Source: an uncultured Cellvibrio sp. (lineage in GTDB: Bacteria > Pseudomonadota > Gammaproteobacteria > Pseudomonadales > Cellvibrionaceae). Taken from it: DNA of 64,000 nucleotides. The notes beneath the pieces are model-generated. The model was not told the DNA's origin. It did no database searches and worked only from the letters and a program-made list of their open reading frames with translations. The stretch lies in the NCBI GenBank assembly GCA_946481095.1, contig CAMLML010000005.1, forward strand, positions 19,476 to 83,475. Reading direction: 5' to 3'. A program made the position numbers and the translations under genes. This document shows positions 36,417 through 45,353 of the stretch, one piece after another (positions within the stretch are counted from its first letter, which is position 1; each line of letters begins with the position of its first letter).

Positions 36417-38075
36417 TCAATGACGACAAGTCGCCAATATATCCAATTGGCTATTATAAATTTGACTCAATACATTCATAAATCCCATTAACGTATGGGA
36501 CAAATTGTCCTGGGAAAATTCTCTTGATGACATATCAAGTAAACATTGTCGATTGATATTGTTATCACGCTCAAATCCAGGTGATAACCAAAATAAAAAA
36601 GGGATTTTTTTCTGCACATCCGGTGCTATCAAATAAGGCATACCATGTAAATAAAGGTGATTCTCACCTAAAGATTCACCATGATCAGAAAGATAAATCA
36701 TTGCGGTATCGTAATCCGGACTCCTGAGTTTTAACCAATCAATAGTCGCCGCCAAAAACTGATCGGTATAGCGAATAGTATTATCAAAAGCATTAATAAT
36801 TTCTTCACTGGAGCAATCTTGTAACTCGTTGGTTTTACATACCGGCTTAAAAAATTCCTCTTGTTCGGGATAACGGTGATAATAATCCGGTCCATGACTA
36901 CCCTTTTGATGCAATACAATTAACTTATGCCCGGATGAAGATTGCATCGTCATTAATTTTTTATCCAACTCAAATAATAATGCCTTATCAAAACACTCAC
37001 GGTCGTTACACAATTCCGGTAATTTCCATTTTTGGATATTCTCATAAGCCAGACGGTCGCATGCACCTTTACAGCTGGAATTATTATCACGCCAAAAAAC
37101 ACCAATTCCGGCATGGCTCAATATATCCAAAACAGATTCCTGGTGTTTGGCCTTTTCATTTGAATAACCTTTTCTTGTGAGCAAGGACATCATACAAGGT
37201 ACTGATACAGCAGTTTCAGTACCACACGAAACAACCGATGAAAAATTAATAATATTTTCGTTAGCCATCAAAGGTGTAGTGGGTCGCGAATATCCGTTGA
37301 TTGAAAAATGGTCTGCTCTGGCAGTCTCACCCACCACCAACACAACCAACAAAGGTTTGCGCAAACTATTACCCAGTGGTGATAAATGAGCGTCCTTGCC
37401 TAAAGGCTGAATGATAACTGGTGCGCTATTCTTTGAAAAATAACCGATGCTTGCGTATATAAAGTTGAGTGGATTTGCCATTTGGCGAACATTTTTATGC
37501 TCACGAAAAAAAGAAGAAAAACCGGCAGTATTCATTAACAATATGCTGAATATAATCAATACGCCAAGGGTGATGTAACGAACCCTAAGCCAGATTTCCG
37601 AACCAATACTTTTATAAACAATTGACGTTCGCAAAATGAATAATGATGGAATGACACCCAGTAGAATAAATTCAATTAATAAGTTGACAGACAATAAACC
37701 GGATATTTCAGCCGTATCGGTTTCCATCAGGTTTTGTACCATAGTCTGATGAATCAAAATTCCATAAGACAACATAAAATATTGAGCTATAGCTGCACAG
37801 ATAAAGATCCCGATAAATATCACCCGAAATGCCCATGGGATAACCAATAACAAAAATAAAATAAAATTCAGGGTAAACAGAAAAACAGTCAATCCAATAA
37901 TTAAAAACGAATTCTCAAAATTCCAATGTTCAACCAAACCAATAGCGGCAGTAAAAAATGCTTTATTGTAGAAAATAACGGTTAACAACGAACAGAGTGC
38001 AGACAATCTTACAGATGACATTTCAAATTTGAAGTCAGGTACAGATAGTTGCGTCAATTTGGAAACCAATAACAT
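36417..38075 (-). CDS. eptA: phosphoethanolamine-lipid A transferase EptA
   Basis: Inner-membrane enzyme that adds phosphoethanolamine to lipid A, lowering the negative charge of the outer membrane and giving resistance to polymyxin-type peptides. Five N-terminal transmembrane helices (about residues 25-205) precede a periplasmic sulfatase-fold domain. The nucleophile is T286 in SCGTETAVSVP, metal ligands include E250 in VGETARADHF, and SDHGESLGENHLYLHG carries more. Several cysteines suit the usual disulfides. The gene starts one base after the PAP2 stop. A PmrA-type box lies upstream of the operon. Confidence 0.93.
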   Translation of the reverse strand: MLLVSKLTQLSVPDFKFEMSSVRLSALCSLLTVIFYNKAFFTAAIGLVEHWNFENSFLIIGLTVFLFTLNFILFLLLVIPWAFRVIFIGIFICAAIAQYFMLSYGILIHQTMVQNLMETDTAEISGLLSVNLLIEFILLGVIPSLFILRTSIVYKSIGSEIWLRVRYITLGVLIIFSILLMNTAGFSSFFREHKNVRQMANPLNFIYASIGYFSKNSAPVIIQPLGKDAHLSPLGNSLRKPLLVVLVVGETARADHFSINGYSRPTTPLMANENIINFSSVVSCGTETAVSVPCMMSLLTRKGYSNEKAKHQESVLDILSHAGIGVFWRDNNSSCKGACDRLAYENIQKWKLPELCNDRECFDKALLFELDKKLMTMQSSSGHKLIVLHQKGSHGPDYYHRYPEQEEFFKPVCKTNELQDCSSEEIINAFDNTIRYTDQFLAATIDWLKLRSPDYDTAMIYLSDHGESLGENHLYLHGMPYLIAPDVQKKIPFLFWLSPGFERDNNINRQCLLDMSSREFSQDNLSHTLMGFMNVLSQIYNSQLDILATCRH

Positions 38076-38076
38076 A

Positions 38077-38826
38077 TCAACGCCCTGTTATGAATGGGTT
38101 AATTTTGGCATCAACAATCAACATTTTCCGATAAAGTAAAACAGCCGTTATCCCGCAAATAGTTAATGTCCAAATATCATCAGAAAGAAAATGTGCGCCA
38201 CGTAATTGCTGGGCAAAACCAAATACCAGTCCTGCAAATAAAGGAATAAACAGACCATACCAACGCCAATTACTTTTTAAATAACTTCCAACAAAAAACA
38301 GACAAATCCAGGAATAACCTGCACTGGAATGTCCAGCCGGAAAACATCCTGCACCGTTGGCCACCCATAGTTGGGAAATACGACTGAGATACTCCAATTG
38401 CCCACCGTAAATTGAAAATTCCCAAGGACAAGACAAGCGCAAGTAGTGTTTAAAAATGCCGACCAGACTTGTACTGATAAGCACAGATAAAAACAGATAT
38501 AAAAAAATCTTTCGAAAATGTCGAAAATAGTTGAAAGCGAAGCTACCGAGGTAGAGGGATAAGACAAGTACTTCCATAAAAATGGAAACATTTCTCCCGC
38601 CATTGTGAATAACTTGTTGTAACCAATAATTTTTTTGCAGCGCCCAGGAATGGCTGCCAGTCAGATAAATCAGATCTGCAAGTTTTCGATCAAAGCTGAA
38701 ATATTCATTTACAAAGGAAAAAAACAATGCAGCCAATATCCATACCCTGACGGCTCCAACATATTGATAGCCAGGCTTAACCATCGGAGAAACTTTGGAT
38801 TGGTAACTCAGCCCTGATATTTCCAT
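38077..38826 (-). CDS. PAP2-family membrane phosphatase
   Basis: A 249-residue integral membrane phosphatase with about six helices. PAP2 motifs are recognisable: K-x6-R-type KHYLRLSCPW, PAGHSSAG (motif 2) and RGAHFLSDD (motif 3). By its pairing with eptA it may remove a phosphate from lipid A (LpxE-like), making room for phosphoethanolamine, as LpxE and EptA do in Helicobacter; undecaprenyl-diphosphate phosphatase activity is an alternative. The ATG at 38826 lies within a slightly longer open frame. It is the first gene of the operon. Confidence 0.82.
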   Translation of the reverse strand: MEISGLSYQSKVSPMVKPGYQYVGAVRVWILAALFFSFVNEYFSFDRKLADLIYLTGSHSWALQKNYWLQQVIHNGGRNVSIFMEVLVLSLYLGSFAFNYFRHFRKIFLYLFLSVLISTSLVGIFKHYLRLSCPWEFSIYGGQLEYLSRISQLWVANGAGCFPAGHSSAGYSWICLFFVGSYLKSNWRWYGLFIPLFAGLVFGFAQQLRGAHFLSDDIWTLTICGITAVLLYRKMLIVDAKINPFITGR

Positions 38827-38906
38827 AATCAACAAACCTGACAATTCGGATAAAAAATTAAAGCCAACAAGATATGAAATTCATGAACTAACGTTAAAAT
38901 CCCTTT

Positions 38907-38923
38907 ATTAAGGGAAACTTAAG
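38907..38923 (-). promoter_or_regulatory. PmrA-type box facing the PAP2-eptA operon
   Basis: On the minus strand it reads CTTAAG-TTTCC-CTTAAT, which fits the PmrA/BasR consensus YTTAAK-N5-YTTAAK exactly. It lies 81 bases upstream of the PAP2 start. Confidence 0.75.
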
Positions 38924-38958
38924 TGAATTTTTATCAGATGTTGATTTTTATGAAGAGC

Positions 38959-38975
38959 CTTAAGCTATTCTTAAG
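38959..38975 (+). promoter_or_regulatory. PmrA-type box facing the thioredoxin-DUF4266-DUF3570 operon
   Basis: CTTAAG-CTATT-CTTAAG, two identical hexamers 11 bases apart, matching the same consensus. It ends 44 bases before the start of the thioredoxin gene, and an AT-rich -10-like segment (TAATAA, 38994-38999) follows at about the right distance. Confidence 0.75.
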
Positions 38976-39019
38976 TTAGGTTTGCTTTAGTAGTAATAAA
39001 TAAACTGAGCAGAGGTTTT

Positions 39020-39466
39020 ATGAAAAGCATTCTCAAATTCTGTTGCATGATCATTGTTGCAACTTACTCGCATTTAGTATTGGCTAGCAACGAATTAAAC
39101 ATTGAACAATACAAAGGCAAAGTGGTCTACGTGGATTTCTGGGCCTCATGGTGTATTCCTTGTCGAAAATCTTTTCCATGGATGAATGAAATTCATCAAA
39201 AATACGGAAAAGATTTGGTAGTAATTGGAGTCAACGTTGATCAGGAAAAAACCTTGGCCGATCAATTTATCAAAGAAACATCCCCTCAATTTAAAATTAT
39301 TTTTGATGCTAAAGGTGATTTGGCAACCGAGTATCAAGTAGCTGCTATGCCAAGTTCTTTTATTCTGGATCGGCAGGGGAAAATTGTATTTAAACATCTG
39401 GGCTTTCATGAGAAGAAAAAATCGATTTACGAATCAGAAATCCAACAACTTATTAACCAACAATAA
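39020..39466 (+). CDS. periplasmic TlpA/ResA-type thioredoxin
   Basis: A 148-residue thioredoxin-fold protein with a Sec signal peptide (about residues 1-22). The active site is W-C45-I-P-C48 in FWASWCIPCRKSFPW, and the cis-proline loop is AAMPSSF. TlpA-type proteins reduce or exchange disulfides in the periplasm. It is the first gene of a set with DUF4266, DUF3570 and ApbE, so it may act on the cysteines of the DUF4266 lipoprotein; that is inferred. Confidence 0.9.
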   Translation: MKSILKFCCMIIVATYSHLVLASNELNIEQYKGKVVYVDFWASWCIPCRKSFPWMNEIHQKYGKDLVVIGVNVDQEKTLADQFIKETSPQFKIIFDAKGDLATEYQVAAMPSSFILDRQGKIVFKHLGFHEKKKSIYESEIQQLINQQ

Positions 39467-39488
39467 TTTTCAACCTTCGGGGTAATTT

Positions 39489-39719
39489 ATGCTTGATCGA
39501 AGAATGATTTTAATGATTAGCCTGATAATCGGCGTCAGCCTGTTATCAGGCTGTTCAAATTTAGGTGTCAAACCCTGGGAACGAGATTTACTCGCAAAAA
39601 AATCCATGCAACTTAATGCTTACCCATTAGAGTCAGCTTCTGATGATCACACTTATTTCAGTAAAGAAGCGTCTACCGGTGGTAGAGGTTTTGGCGGAGG
39701 TGGCTGCGGATGCAACTAA
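39489..39719 (+). CDS. DUF4266 lipoprotein with a C-terminal GGGGCGCN tail
   Basis: A 76-residue lipoprotein (lipobox LSGC). The mature part has V-K-P-W-E-R-D-L-L-A, characteristic of DUF4266, and ends in a glycine-rich tail with two cysteines (GGGGCGCN). The tail could bind a metal or be a redox pair for the adjacent thioredoxin. The function of DUF4266 is unknown. Its 3' end overlaps the start of the DUF3570 gene by 10 bases, and the GGCGGAGG of the tail codons may serve as that gene's ribosome site. Confidence 0.88.
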   Translation: MLDRRMILMISLIIGVSLLSGCSNLGVKPWERDLLAKKSMQLNAYPLESASDDHTYFSKEASTGGRGFGGGGCGCN

Positions 39720-41047
39720 TCACCCCACCAACCAAAAGTAATCACAAAACGTCTGCGGGCAATATTGCATTATTACTCGCTGCCGCCAGTGTGAATTTAG
39801 TGTCTGCCACCAGCCATGCAAAAGAATCTCCCTGGCAAGTGGATTCATCGCTGCTGGTTTATTCCGAATCGGATAGCCGTGTGACAGCGATTGAACCAAT
39901 CGTCGCATTGAAAAAAGATTTGGGTGATGAACGCATTTTTTCAATGAAAATGACACTGGACTCTTTAACCGGTGCATCACCCAATGGTGCCGTAGCATCC
40001 AATAACCCGCAAACATTTACAGGCCCTTCAGGTGAAAATTCTTACACCGCTGATGCCGGTGAAACGCCGCTTGATGACAGTTTTAAAGATACACGCGCAG
40101 CACTCAATCTTGGCTGGGAACAGCCTTGGGGAGAACGCAATAAAATTTCGGTTGGCGGAAATTTTTCAAAAGAGTATGACTTTACCTCTGTGGCTTTGAA
40201 TGCAGCGATTGCACGCGACTTCAATAACAAAAACACCACTTTGTCTTTCGGTGTGGGATATGAAGCCGATCAAATTAATCCCGTTGGTGGTACACCGGTT
40301 GAATTAACCGCGATGGTCTACGGTGAAGAAAACGAAGATTTAAAACAAACACGATCCGATGAAAGCAAAAATGTGCTGGATGTTTTGCTGGGTGTAACAC
40401 AAGTGATGAATCGCCACTGGGTAACACAATTAAATTATTCTTATGGCTCTTCAAGTGGTTACCACACTGATCCCTACAAAATACTCTCGGTGCTTGATGA
40501 TCAAGGCAATATTGTCAATCACCCATCAGCAGATATCGATAATTGGTATGCCTATGAAAGCAGACCTGATTCGCGCACCAGACACAGTTTGTATTGGGCA
40601 AATAAAATCCATTTGACAGAAGATGTGATTGATTTCTCGTACCGTTATTACACCGATGATTGGGGAATAGATTCTCATACGCTGGATTTACGCTATCGCT
40701 ATCAATTTGCCGGTAATATGTATTTTGAACCTCATGTGCGTTGGTACCAACAAACAGCTGCAGATTTTTACAATTTGTATCTTTTGCAATCGCAACAGGT
40801 AACAGGTAGCAGTATTAATCTTGATTATGCATCAGCTGATCCACGTCTGGCAGAATTAAGTGGAATAACATTTGGCCTCAAGTATGGAATTGAATTCAGC
40901 CGAACCAGTGAATTCAATATTCGTGTTGAGCAATATACCCAGTCTTATGAGGTGAATCGTTCAGATCTACCCGAATTAGCAGGTCTGGATTTGGCGCCTG
41001 ATATGGAAGCCATGACCATTTCTGTTGGCTATTCGTTCGAATTTTAG
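39710..41047 (+). CDS. DUF3570 outer-membrane protein with an ApbE-type flavinylation motif
   Basis: A 445-residue protein with an N-terminal signal segment (about residues 18-37) and a mature chain of amphipathic beta strands ending in an aromatic residue (VGYSFEF), as in outer-membrane barrels. It belongs to DUF3570. Near the start of the mature part is D84-S-L-T-G-A-S90, which fits the D-x-x-S/T-G-A-S/T motif where ApbE attaches FMN to a threonine (here T87). An apbE gene lies just downstream. I infer a covalently flavinylated outer-membrane protein; this is untested. Confidence 0.85.
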   Translation: MQLITPPTKSNHKTSAGNIALLLAAASVNLVSATSHAKESPWQVDSSLLVYSESDSRVTAIEPIVALKKDLGDERIFSMKMTLDSLTGASPNGAVASNNPQTFTGPSGENSYTADAGETPLDDSFKDTRAALNLGWEQPWGERNKISVGGNFSKEYDFTSVALNAAIARDFNNKNTTLSFGVGYEADQINPVGGTPVELTAMVYGEENEDLKQTRSDESKNVLDVLLGVTQVMNRHWVTQLNYSYGSSSGYHTDPYKILSVLDDQGNIVNHPSADIDNWYAYESRPDSRTRHSLYWANKIHLTEDVIDFSYRYYTDDWGIDSHTLDLRYRYQFAGNMYFEPHVRWYQQTAADFYNLYLLQSQQVTGSSINLDYASADPRLAELSGITFGLKYGIEFSRTSEFNIRVEQYTQSYEVNRSDLPELAGLDLAPDMEAMTISVGYSFEF

Positions 41048-41060
41048 TTAGGCCTTTTTT

Positions 41061-41083
41061 GCCCGCTTTGTGCGGGCTTTTTT
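41061..41083 (+). terminator. hairpin terminator after the DUF3570 gene
   Basis: GCCCGC-TTTGT-GCGGGC followed by six T. It separates DUF3570 from apbE, so apbE and the two-component genes may be reached only by read-through or from their own promoter in 41085-41160. Confidence 0.88.
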
Positions 41084-41160
41084 ATTTAAGGCAAGCAATT
41101 CCCGAATAGGATATATTTTGCAAATGACATCATATCGACGGATTGCAATAATATATATTC

Positions 41161-42087
41161 ATGAAAAAATCCAGCTTACAAAATGAATTAACCTTAATTC
41201 CAAAAGGCCAACACTTCCTCGGTCAATTTCGTGCCATGGCCAGCCTGTGTGAAATTTTAATAGAAACCGATGACCCCAGCCTGGCTTATTCATTGGCACA
41301 AATAGCGCAAACAGAAACCAAACGCATTGAAGAAAAATTCAGTCGATATCGCAGCGACAATACTATTCACGCCATTAATAGCGCAAACGGAAAAACAATT
41401 GAGCTGGACGATGAAACCTGCGCATTAATTGATTACGCACAACTCTGTTATCAATTAAGCGATGGACTTTTCGACATTACATCAGGCGTGTTGCGCCGCG
41501 TATGGGTTTTTGATGGCTCGGATAAAATTCCTGCGCAACCGGATATAGATGCGATTTTACCTTTGGTTGGATGGGACAAAGTCCATTGGCAAAAACCGTT
41601 TTTAACACTAATGACGGGCATGGAAATTGATTTGGGGGGAATCGGTAAAGAATATGCTGTAGATAAAGCCTTGCATCTGGTTATGGAACAAACCGATCTA
41701 CCGATATTAATTAATTTTGGCGGGGATTTGGCCGTCAGTGGTGCACAAAAAAATCAAAAACCCTGGCAAGTCGGTATAGAAGCTCCAGATAAAAAAACAG
41801 AAAGTCGAAATAAACAATATGAACCCAATAAAATTTTGGAAATATCTGCAGGGGCACTGGCAACCAGCGGTGACGCCAAACGTTTTTTATTGCGCAATGG
41901 AAAACGTTATGGCCATATTCTTAACCCGAAAACAGGCTACCCTATAGAGAATGCCCCCAAATCTGTCACTGTGGCGGGTTCCACTTGTGTTCAGGCGGGT
42001 ACCTTGTCAACACTGGCACTGTTACAAGGTGAGAAGGCTGAACATTTTTTGCAGAACCAACAAGCTATCCACTGGTGTTTACGATGA
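41161..42087 (+). CDS. apbE: FAD:protein FMN transferase (ApbE family), no signal peptide
   Basis: A 308-residue ApbE-type flavin transferase, which attaches FMN from FAD to a Thr or Ser of target proteins. Conserved parts are YRSDNTIHAINSANG, the MEIDLGGIGKEYAVDKA loop and the YGHILNPKTGYP segment. Unlike the second apbE in this window it lacks a signal peptide and lipobox, so it should act in the cytoplasm, before export of its target. No clear ribosome site precedes the ATG. Its stop overlaps the start of the response regulator (ATGA). Confidence 0.88.
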   Translation: MKKSSLQNELTLIPKGQHFLGQFRAMASLCEILIETDDPSLAYSLAQIAQTETKRIEEKFSRYRSDNTIHAINSANGKTIELDDETCALIDYAQLCYQLSDGLFDITSGVLRRVWVFDGSDKIPAQPDIDAILPLVGWDKVHWQKPFLTLMTGMEIDLGGIGKEYAVDKALHLVMEQTDLPILINFGGDLAVSGAQKNQKPWQVGIEAPDKKTESRNKQYEPNKILEISAGALATSGDAKRFLLRNGKRYGHILNPKTGYPIENAPKSVTVAGSTCVQAGTLSTLALLQGEKAEHFLQNQQAIHWCLR

Positions 42088-42761
42088 GATTATTATTGGT
42101 TGAAGACGATTTAATGCTCGGTGAAGCGCTGCAAGAAGCCATGACACTGCACCATTATGCCGTTGACTGGACTAAAGACAGTGAATCGGCCTATCGCGCC
42201 ATTAAACATGAAAATTTTGACTTAATGATATTGGATGTCGGTTTGCCTGGTATGGATGGCATTAGCTTTCTGAAAAAAATCCGTCGTGAAAAAAATACTA
42301 TTCCTACATTAATACTCACTGCACGCGATACATTATTGGATAAAATTTCAGGCCTTGATGCCGGTGCTGATGATTATTTATTAAAACCATTTGAACTGGA
42401 TGAATTACTCGCCAGATTGAGAGCAATTTCACGCCGTGCCACTGGCCGCGCAGACAATCAACTGATTCATGGCGATTTACGTATTAATCCTGAAACCCAG
42501 GAAATTTTTTACAAGGATAAAAGTGTTAACCTCTCCCGTCGTGAATTTATGATCCTGATGAAATTGTTAGAGACACCCGGTCGGGTTTTAAGTCGGGAAC
42601 AACTGGAGCAAAGTCTATATACCTGGTGTGACGATGTAGAAAGTAATGCGCTCGAAGTGCATATACATCATTTGCGAAAAAAAATTGCGCCAGATTTTAT
42701 TCGCACCCTGCGCGGATTTGGCTATGTTGTCGATAAACAATCCAACACACAGAATCCATAA
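42084..42761 (+). CDS. OmpR-family response regulator, PmrA/QseB-like
   Basis: A 225-residue response regulator with a receiver domain (phospho-acceptor D51, acidic E7-D8-D9, K in LLKPFEL) and a winged-helix DNA-binding domain (about 130-220). The sequence is of the PmrA/QseB subgroup, whose members bind tandem CTTAA-type half-sites; two such boxes lie between the PAP2 and thioredoxin genes in this window. The ATG at 42084 overlaps the apbE stop; a GTG nine bases earlier is possible. The kinase gene follows with a 1-base overlap. Confidence 0.9.
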   Translation: MRLLLVEDDLMLGEALQEAMTLHHYAVDWTKDSESAYRAIKHENFDLMILDVGLPGMDGISFLKKIRREKNTIPTLILTARDTLLDKISGLDAGADDYLLKPFELDELLARLRAISRRATGRADNQLIHGDLRINPETQEIFYKDKSVNLSRREFMILMKLLETPGRVLSREQLEQSLYTWCDDVESNALEVHIHHLRKKIAPDFIRTLRGFGYVVDKQSNTQNP

Positions 42762-44194
42762 TGAAACAGTGGCTGCTATCGTCTTTAAAGCGATTTTTTC
42801 TTGTCAGCTTGTTCAGCCTTCTGGGTTTTAGCATCTTGTTAACTGTATGGATTACACAACAAGTGACAGTTCAGGAAGTAGATGAACTTTATGATGCACA
42901 GATGGCTCAAACCAGTCGTATCTTGCAAAGCTTTTTAAATCGACCTATTGATGAGATAGATTACGACAAACTAAATTCCACTTTACTCACAGCACTGAAT
43001 AATTTTACCAATATTGATGACGATGATCGTCATTCCACAGGCCATGGTTATGAAAATAAATTAGCGGTGCAACTCTGGGATGAAGAAGGAAATTTATTGG
43101 TAAAAACGCCCACTGCGCCTTTGTACCTGTTATCACCGTTAGAAAGCGGTTATTTCGTTACCCATTATCAACAACACAATTGGCATATCTTTACCCAATA
43201 TATGCCACAAAATAATTTATGGATTGTATTGGCAGAGCGTGAGGACATTCGTGAAGAACTGGTTAAAAAAACCCTGCTGAGTTCTCTCAGTGGATTATTT
43301 TTTGCTGCCATATTGATGAGCGCGTGTTTAATTTGGGTGATTCGTCGCGGATTAAAACCTTTACATCAAATTTCAAAACAACTGGAAGATAGACATCTGG
43401 ACAAACTGGAATCCATTCATATTGAAAACTCAACTCCGGAAGAATTAGCGCCAGTCGTAACCGCTATTAATCAATTAATGAGCCGGGTTGCCAATGCGGT
43501 GGATATAGAACGCCGGTTTTTAGGCGATGTCGCACATGAATTACGCACGCCACTTTCTGCATTAAAACTCAACACCCAACTCGGATTGCAAAGTAAAACC
43601 CTTGAACAAAGCCAAATACAACTGGAAAAAATATTGGCGGGGATTAACCGCAGCAATAGACTGGTGCAACAATTGCTGACACTGGCAAAGCTAGACCCCA
43701 AAGCCATAGGTGAAAAATCCCATATCAATTTATTCGATGTATTAATTCAATCGATTCAGGATGAGCCTGGATTTATACAAACCCATACATATGAATTTGC
43801 GTTGTTAAACCATCAAATAGAATTTGACGAAGAGATTAAACACACCAGGATTTACGCACATCCGTTATTAATGTCTGTACTATTGCGTAATCTTATCGAT
43901 AATGCCTGTCGATACAGCCCCAAAGGTGCTCGTATTTTTCTTAAAGTCGTTAAATTGAATACACACATTCAAATCAGTGTTATTGATCATGGCCCCGGTA
44001 TTACCAAAGAAAAACTGGGATCACTGGGAAAACGTTTTTTCAGGCAATCACCTGATCAAAAATCAGCCGACCAAACCGGTAGCGGCCTCGGCCTTTCAAT
44101 CGTGGCGCGTATTATCGAGATACATCAGGGGCAACTTGATTTCCTGCCTGTAAATCCACAGGGATTGGAAGTGCGTTTTTGTTTGCCTTCGTGA
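42761..44194 (+). CDS. sensor histidine kinase, PmrB/QseC-like
   Basis: A 477-residue membrane kinase: transmembrane helix 1 (about 12-32), a periplasmic loop of about 135 residues, helix 2 (about 172-192), HAMP, the HisKA domain with phospho-acceptor H259 in DVAHELRTPLSAL, and an HATPase domain with N, G1 (DHGPGI) and G2 (GSGLGLS) boxes. The periplasmic part is rich in acidic residues (NIDDDDRHS), which could sense metals or cationic peptides as PmrB does; this is inferred. It is paired with the PmrA-like regulator. Confidence 0.9.
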   Translation: MKQWLLSSLKRFFLVSLFSLLGFSILLTVWITQQVTVQEVDELYDAQMAQTSRILQSFLNRPIDEIDYDKLNSTLLTALNNFTNIDDDDRHSTGHGYENKLAVQLWDEEGNLLVKTPTAPLYLLSPLESGYFVTHYQQHNWHIFTQYMPQNNLWIVLAEREDIREELVKKTLLSSLSGLFFAAILMSACLIWVIRRGLKPLHQISKQLEDRHLDKLESIHIENSTPEELAPVVTAINQLMSRVANAVDIERRFLGDVAHELRTPLSALKLNTQLGLQSKTLEQSQIQLEKILAGINRSNRLVQQLLTLAKLDPKAIGEKSHINLFDVLIQSIQDEPGFIQTHTYEFALLNHQIEFDEEIKHTRIYAHPLLMSVLLRNLIDNACRYSPKGARIFLKVVKLNTHIQISVIDHGPGITKEKLGSLGKRFFRQSPDQKSADQTGSGLGLSIVARIIEIHQGQLDFLPVNPQGLEVRFCLPS

Positions 44195-44273
44195 CAGCAG
44201 AACAACAGTCACGTATATTTCAACCCCTGATTTCACTCCTGATTTCTGATTCCCGTGATGGGGGGACTACGCC

Positions 44274-45353
44274 ATGCAGCAAAAACTGGAAACCAGTACT
44301 TTTTTATTTTTTTTATTTCTTGTCTCCCTGGGTTTTATTCTGATTCTAAAACCTTTCTTCGGTACCATTTTCTGGGCCTGTGCAATTTCAGTTATTTTCT
44401 ATCCTTTACAACAACGTTTGCAAAAAGCCTTTAAAGGACGCATCAATTTAAGTGCATTTATTACGCTGCTTGTTTGTATCTTGATTGTCATTTTACCGAT
44501 GATTATGCTCACCGGCTCTGTGATTAATGAAGGTGCGGCTATTTATCAACGTATGCAATCTGGTGAAATCAGTCCGGCTCAACAAATTGAAAAAATCCGA
44601 ACTGCATTTCCAGGATTACAATCTTTTTTCGATAAGTTTGGAATTGATATTGTCAAAATAAAAGAAACTGCCATGCAATTTGCAATGAGCAGTGGAAAAT
44701 TTTTAGCTCAACAAGCAATCAGTGTCGGGCAAGACACTTTTAAATTGATTTTGAATATTTGTTTGATGTTGTATCTCACTTTTTTTCTATTACGCGATGG
44801 AACCAAACTGATTGAATTATTAATTCGCGCCTTACCACTGGGTGATGCACGCGAGCGATTACTGTTCGCCAAATTTGGTGAAGTCACCCGCGCCACTATC
44901 AAAGGCAATTTGGTGGTGGCGCTGGTTCAAGGCACTTTGGGCGGCATTATTTTCTGGATACTGGGAATTCCAGCCGCGCTGCTGTGGGGCGTGTTAATGG
45001 CAATTGCATCACTGATTCCGGCTATTGGGCCTGCATTGATTTGGGCACCTGTAGCAGTCTATCTGGTTGCCGCAGGTGACAGCACCAGTGCCATTATTCT
45101 TGCAGTATTTGGTGTTGGCGTTATAGGCCTGGTAGACAACGTGTTGCGTCCGATTCTGGTCGGTAGAGACACAAAATTACCGGATTACCTGGTTTTATTA
45201 TCAACACTGGGTGGCCTCGGTTTATTTGGTATTAATGGTTTTGTTATTGGCCCATTGGTCGCTGCTTTATTTATTGCCTTTTGGGGCATTTTTATTCGAG
45301 AAATTCATTTATTGGCGCCAGACCAAAAATCGGCGCCCGGGGAAGATAATTAA
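44274..45353 (+). CDS. AI-2E family transporter (PerM-like permease)
   Basis: A 359-residue membrane protein with about eight transmembrane helices of the AI-2E/UPF0118 family. The C-terminal region has the family patterns GxPAALLWGVLMAIASLIPAIG and LVDNVLRPILVG. Members export signals or act as Na+/H+ antiporters; the substrate here is unknown. The stop overlaps the rdgC start (TAATG), so they are co-translated. Confidence 0.88.
   Translation: MQQKLETSTFLFFLFLVSLGFILILKPFFGTIFWACAISVIFYPLQQRLQKAFKGRINLSAFITLLVCILIVILPMIMLTGSVINEGAAIYQRMQSGEISPAQQIEKIRTAFPGLQSFFDKFGIDIVKIKETAMQFAMSSGKFLAQQAISVGQDTFKLILNICLMLYLTFFLLRDGTKLIELLIRALPLGDARERLLFAKFGEVTRATIKGNLVVALVQGTLGGIIFWILGIPAALLWGVLMAIASLIPAIGPALIWAPVAVYLVAAGDSTSAIILAVFGVGVIGLVDNVLRPILVGRDTKLPDYLVLLSTLGGLGLFGINGFVIGPLVAALFIAFWGIFIREIHLLAPDQKSAPGEDN

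Noticed and set aside
39660..39719. E-A-S-T-G-G-R in the DUF4266 lipoprotein as an ApbE flavinylation motif
   Set aside because: The motif needs D-x-x-S/T-G-A-S/T; here D is E, A is G and the last residue is R. The DUF3570 protein has the exact motif instead.
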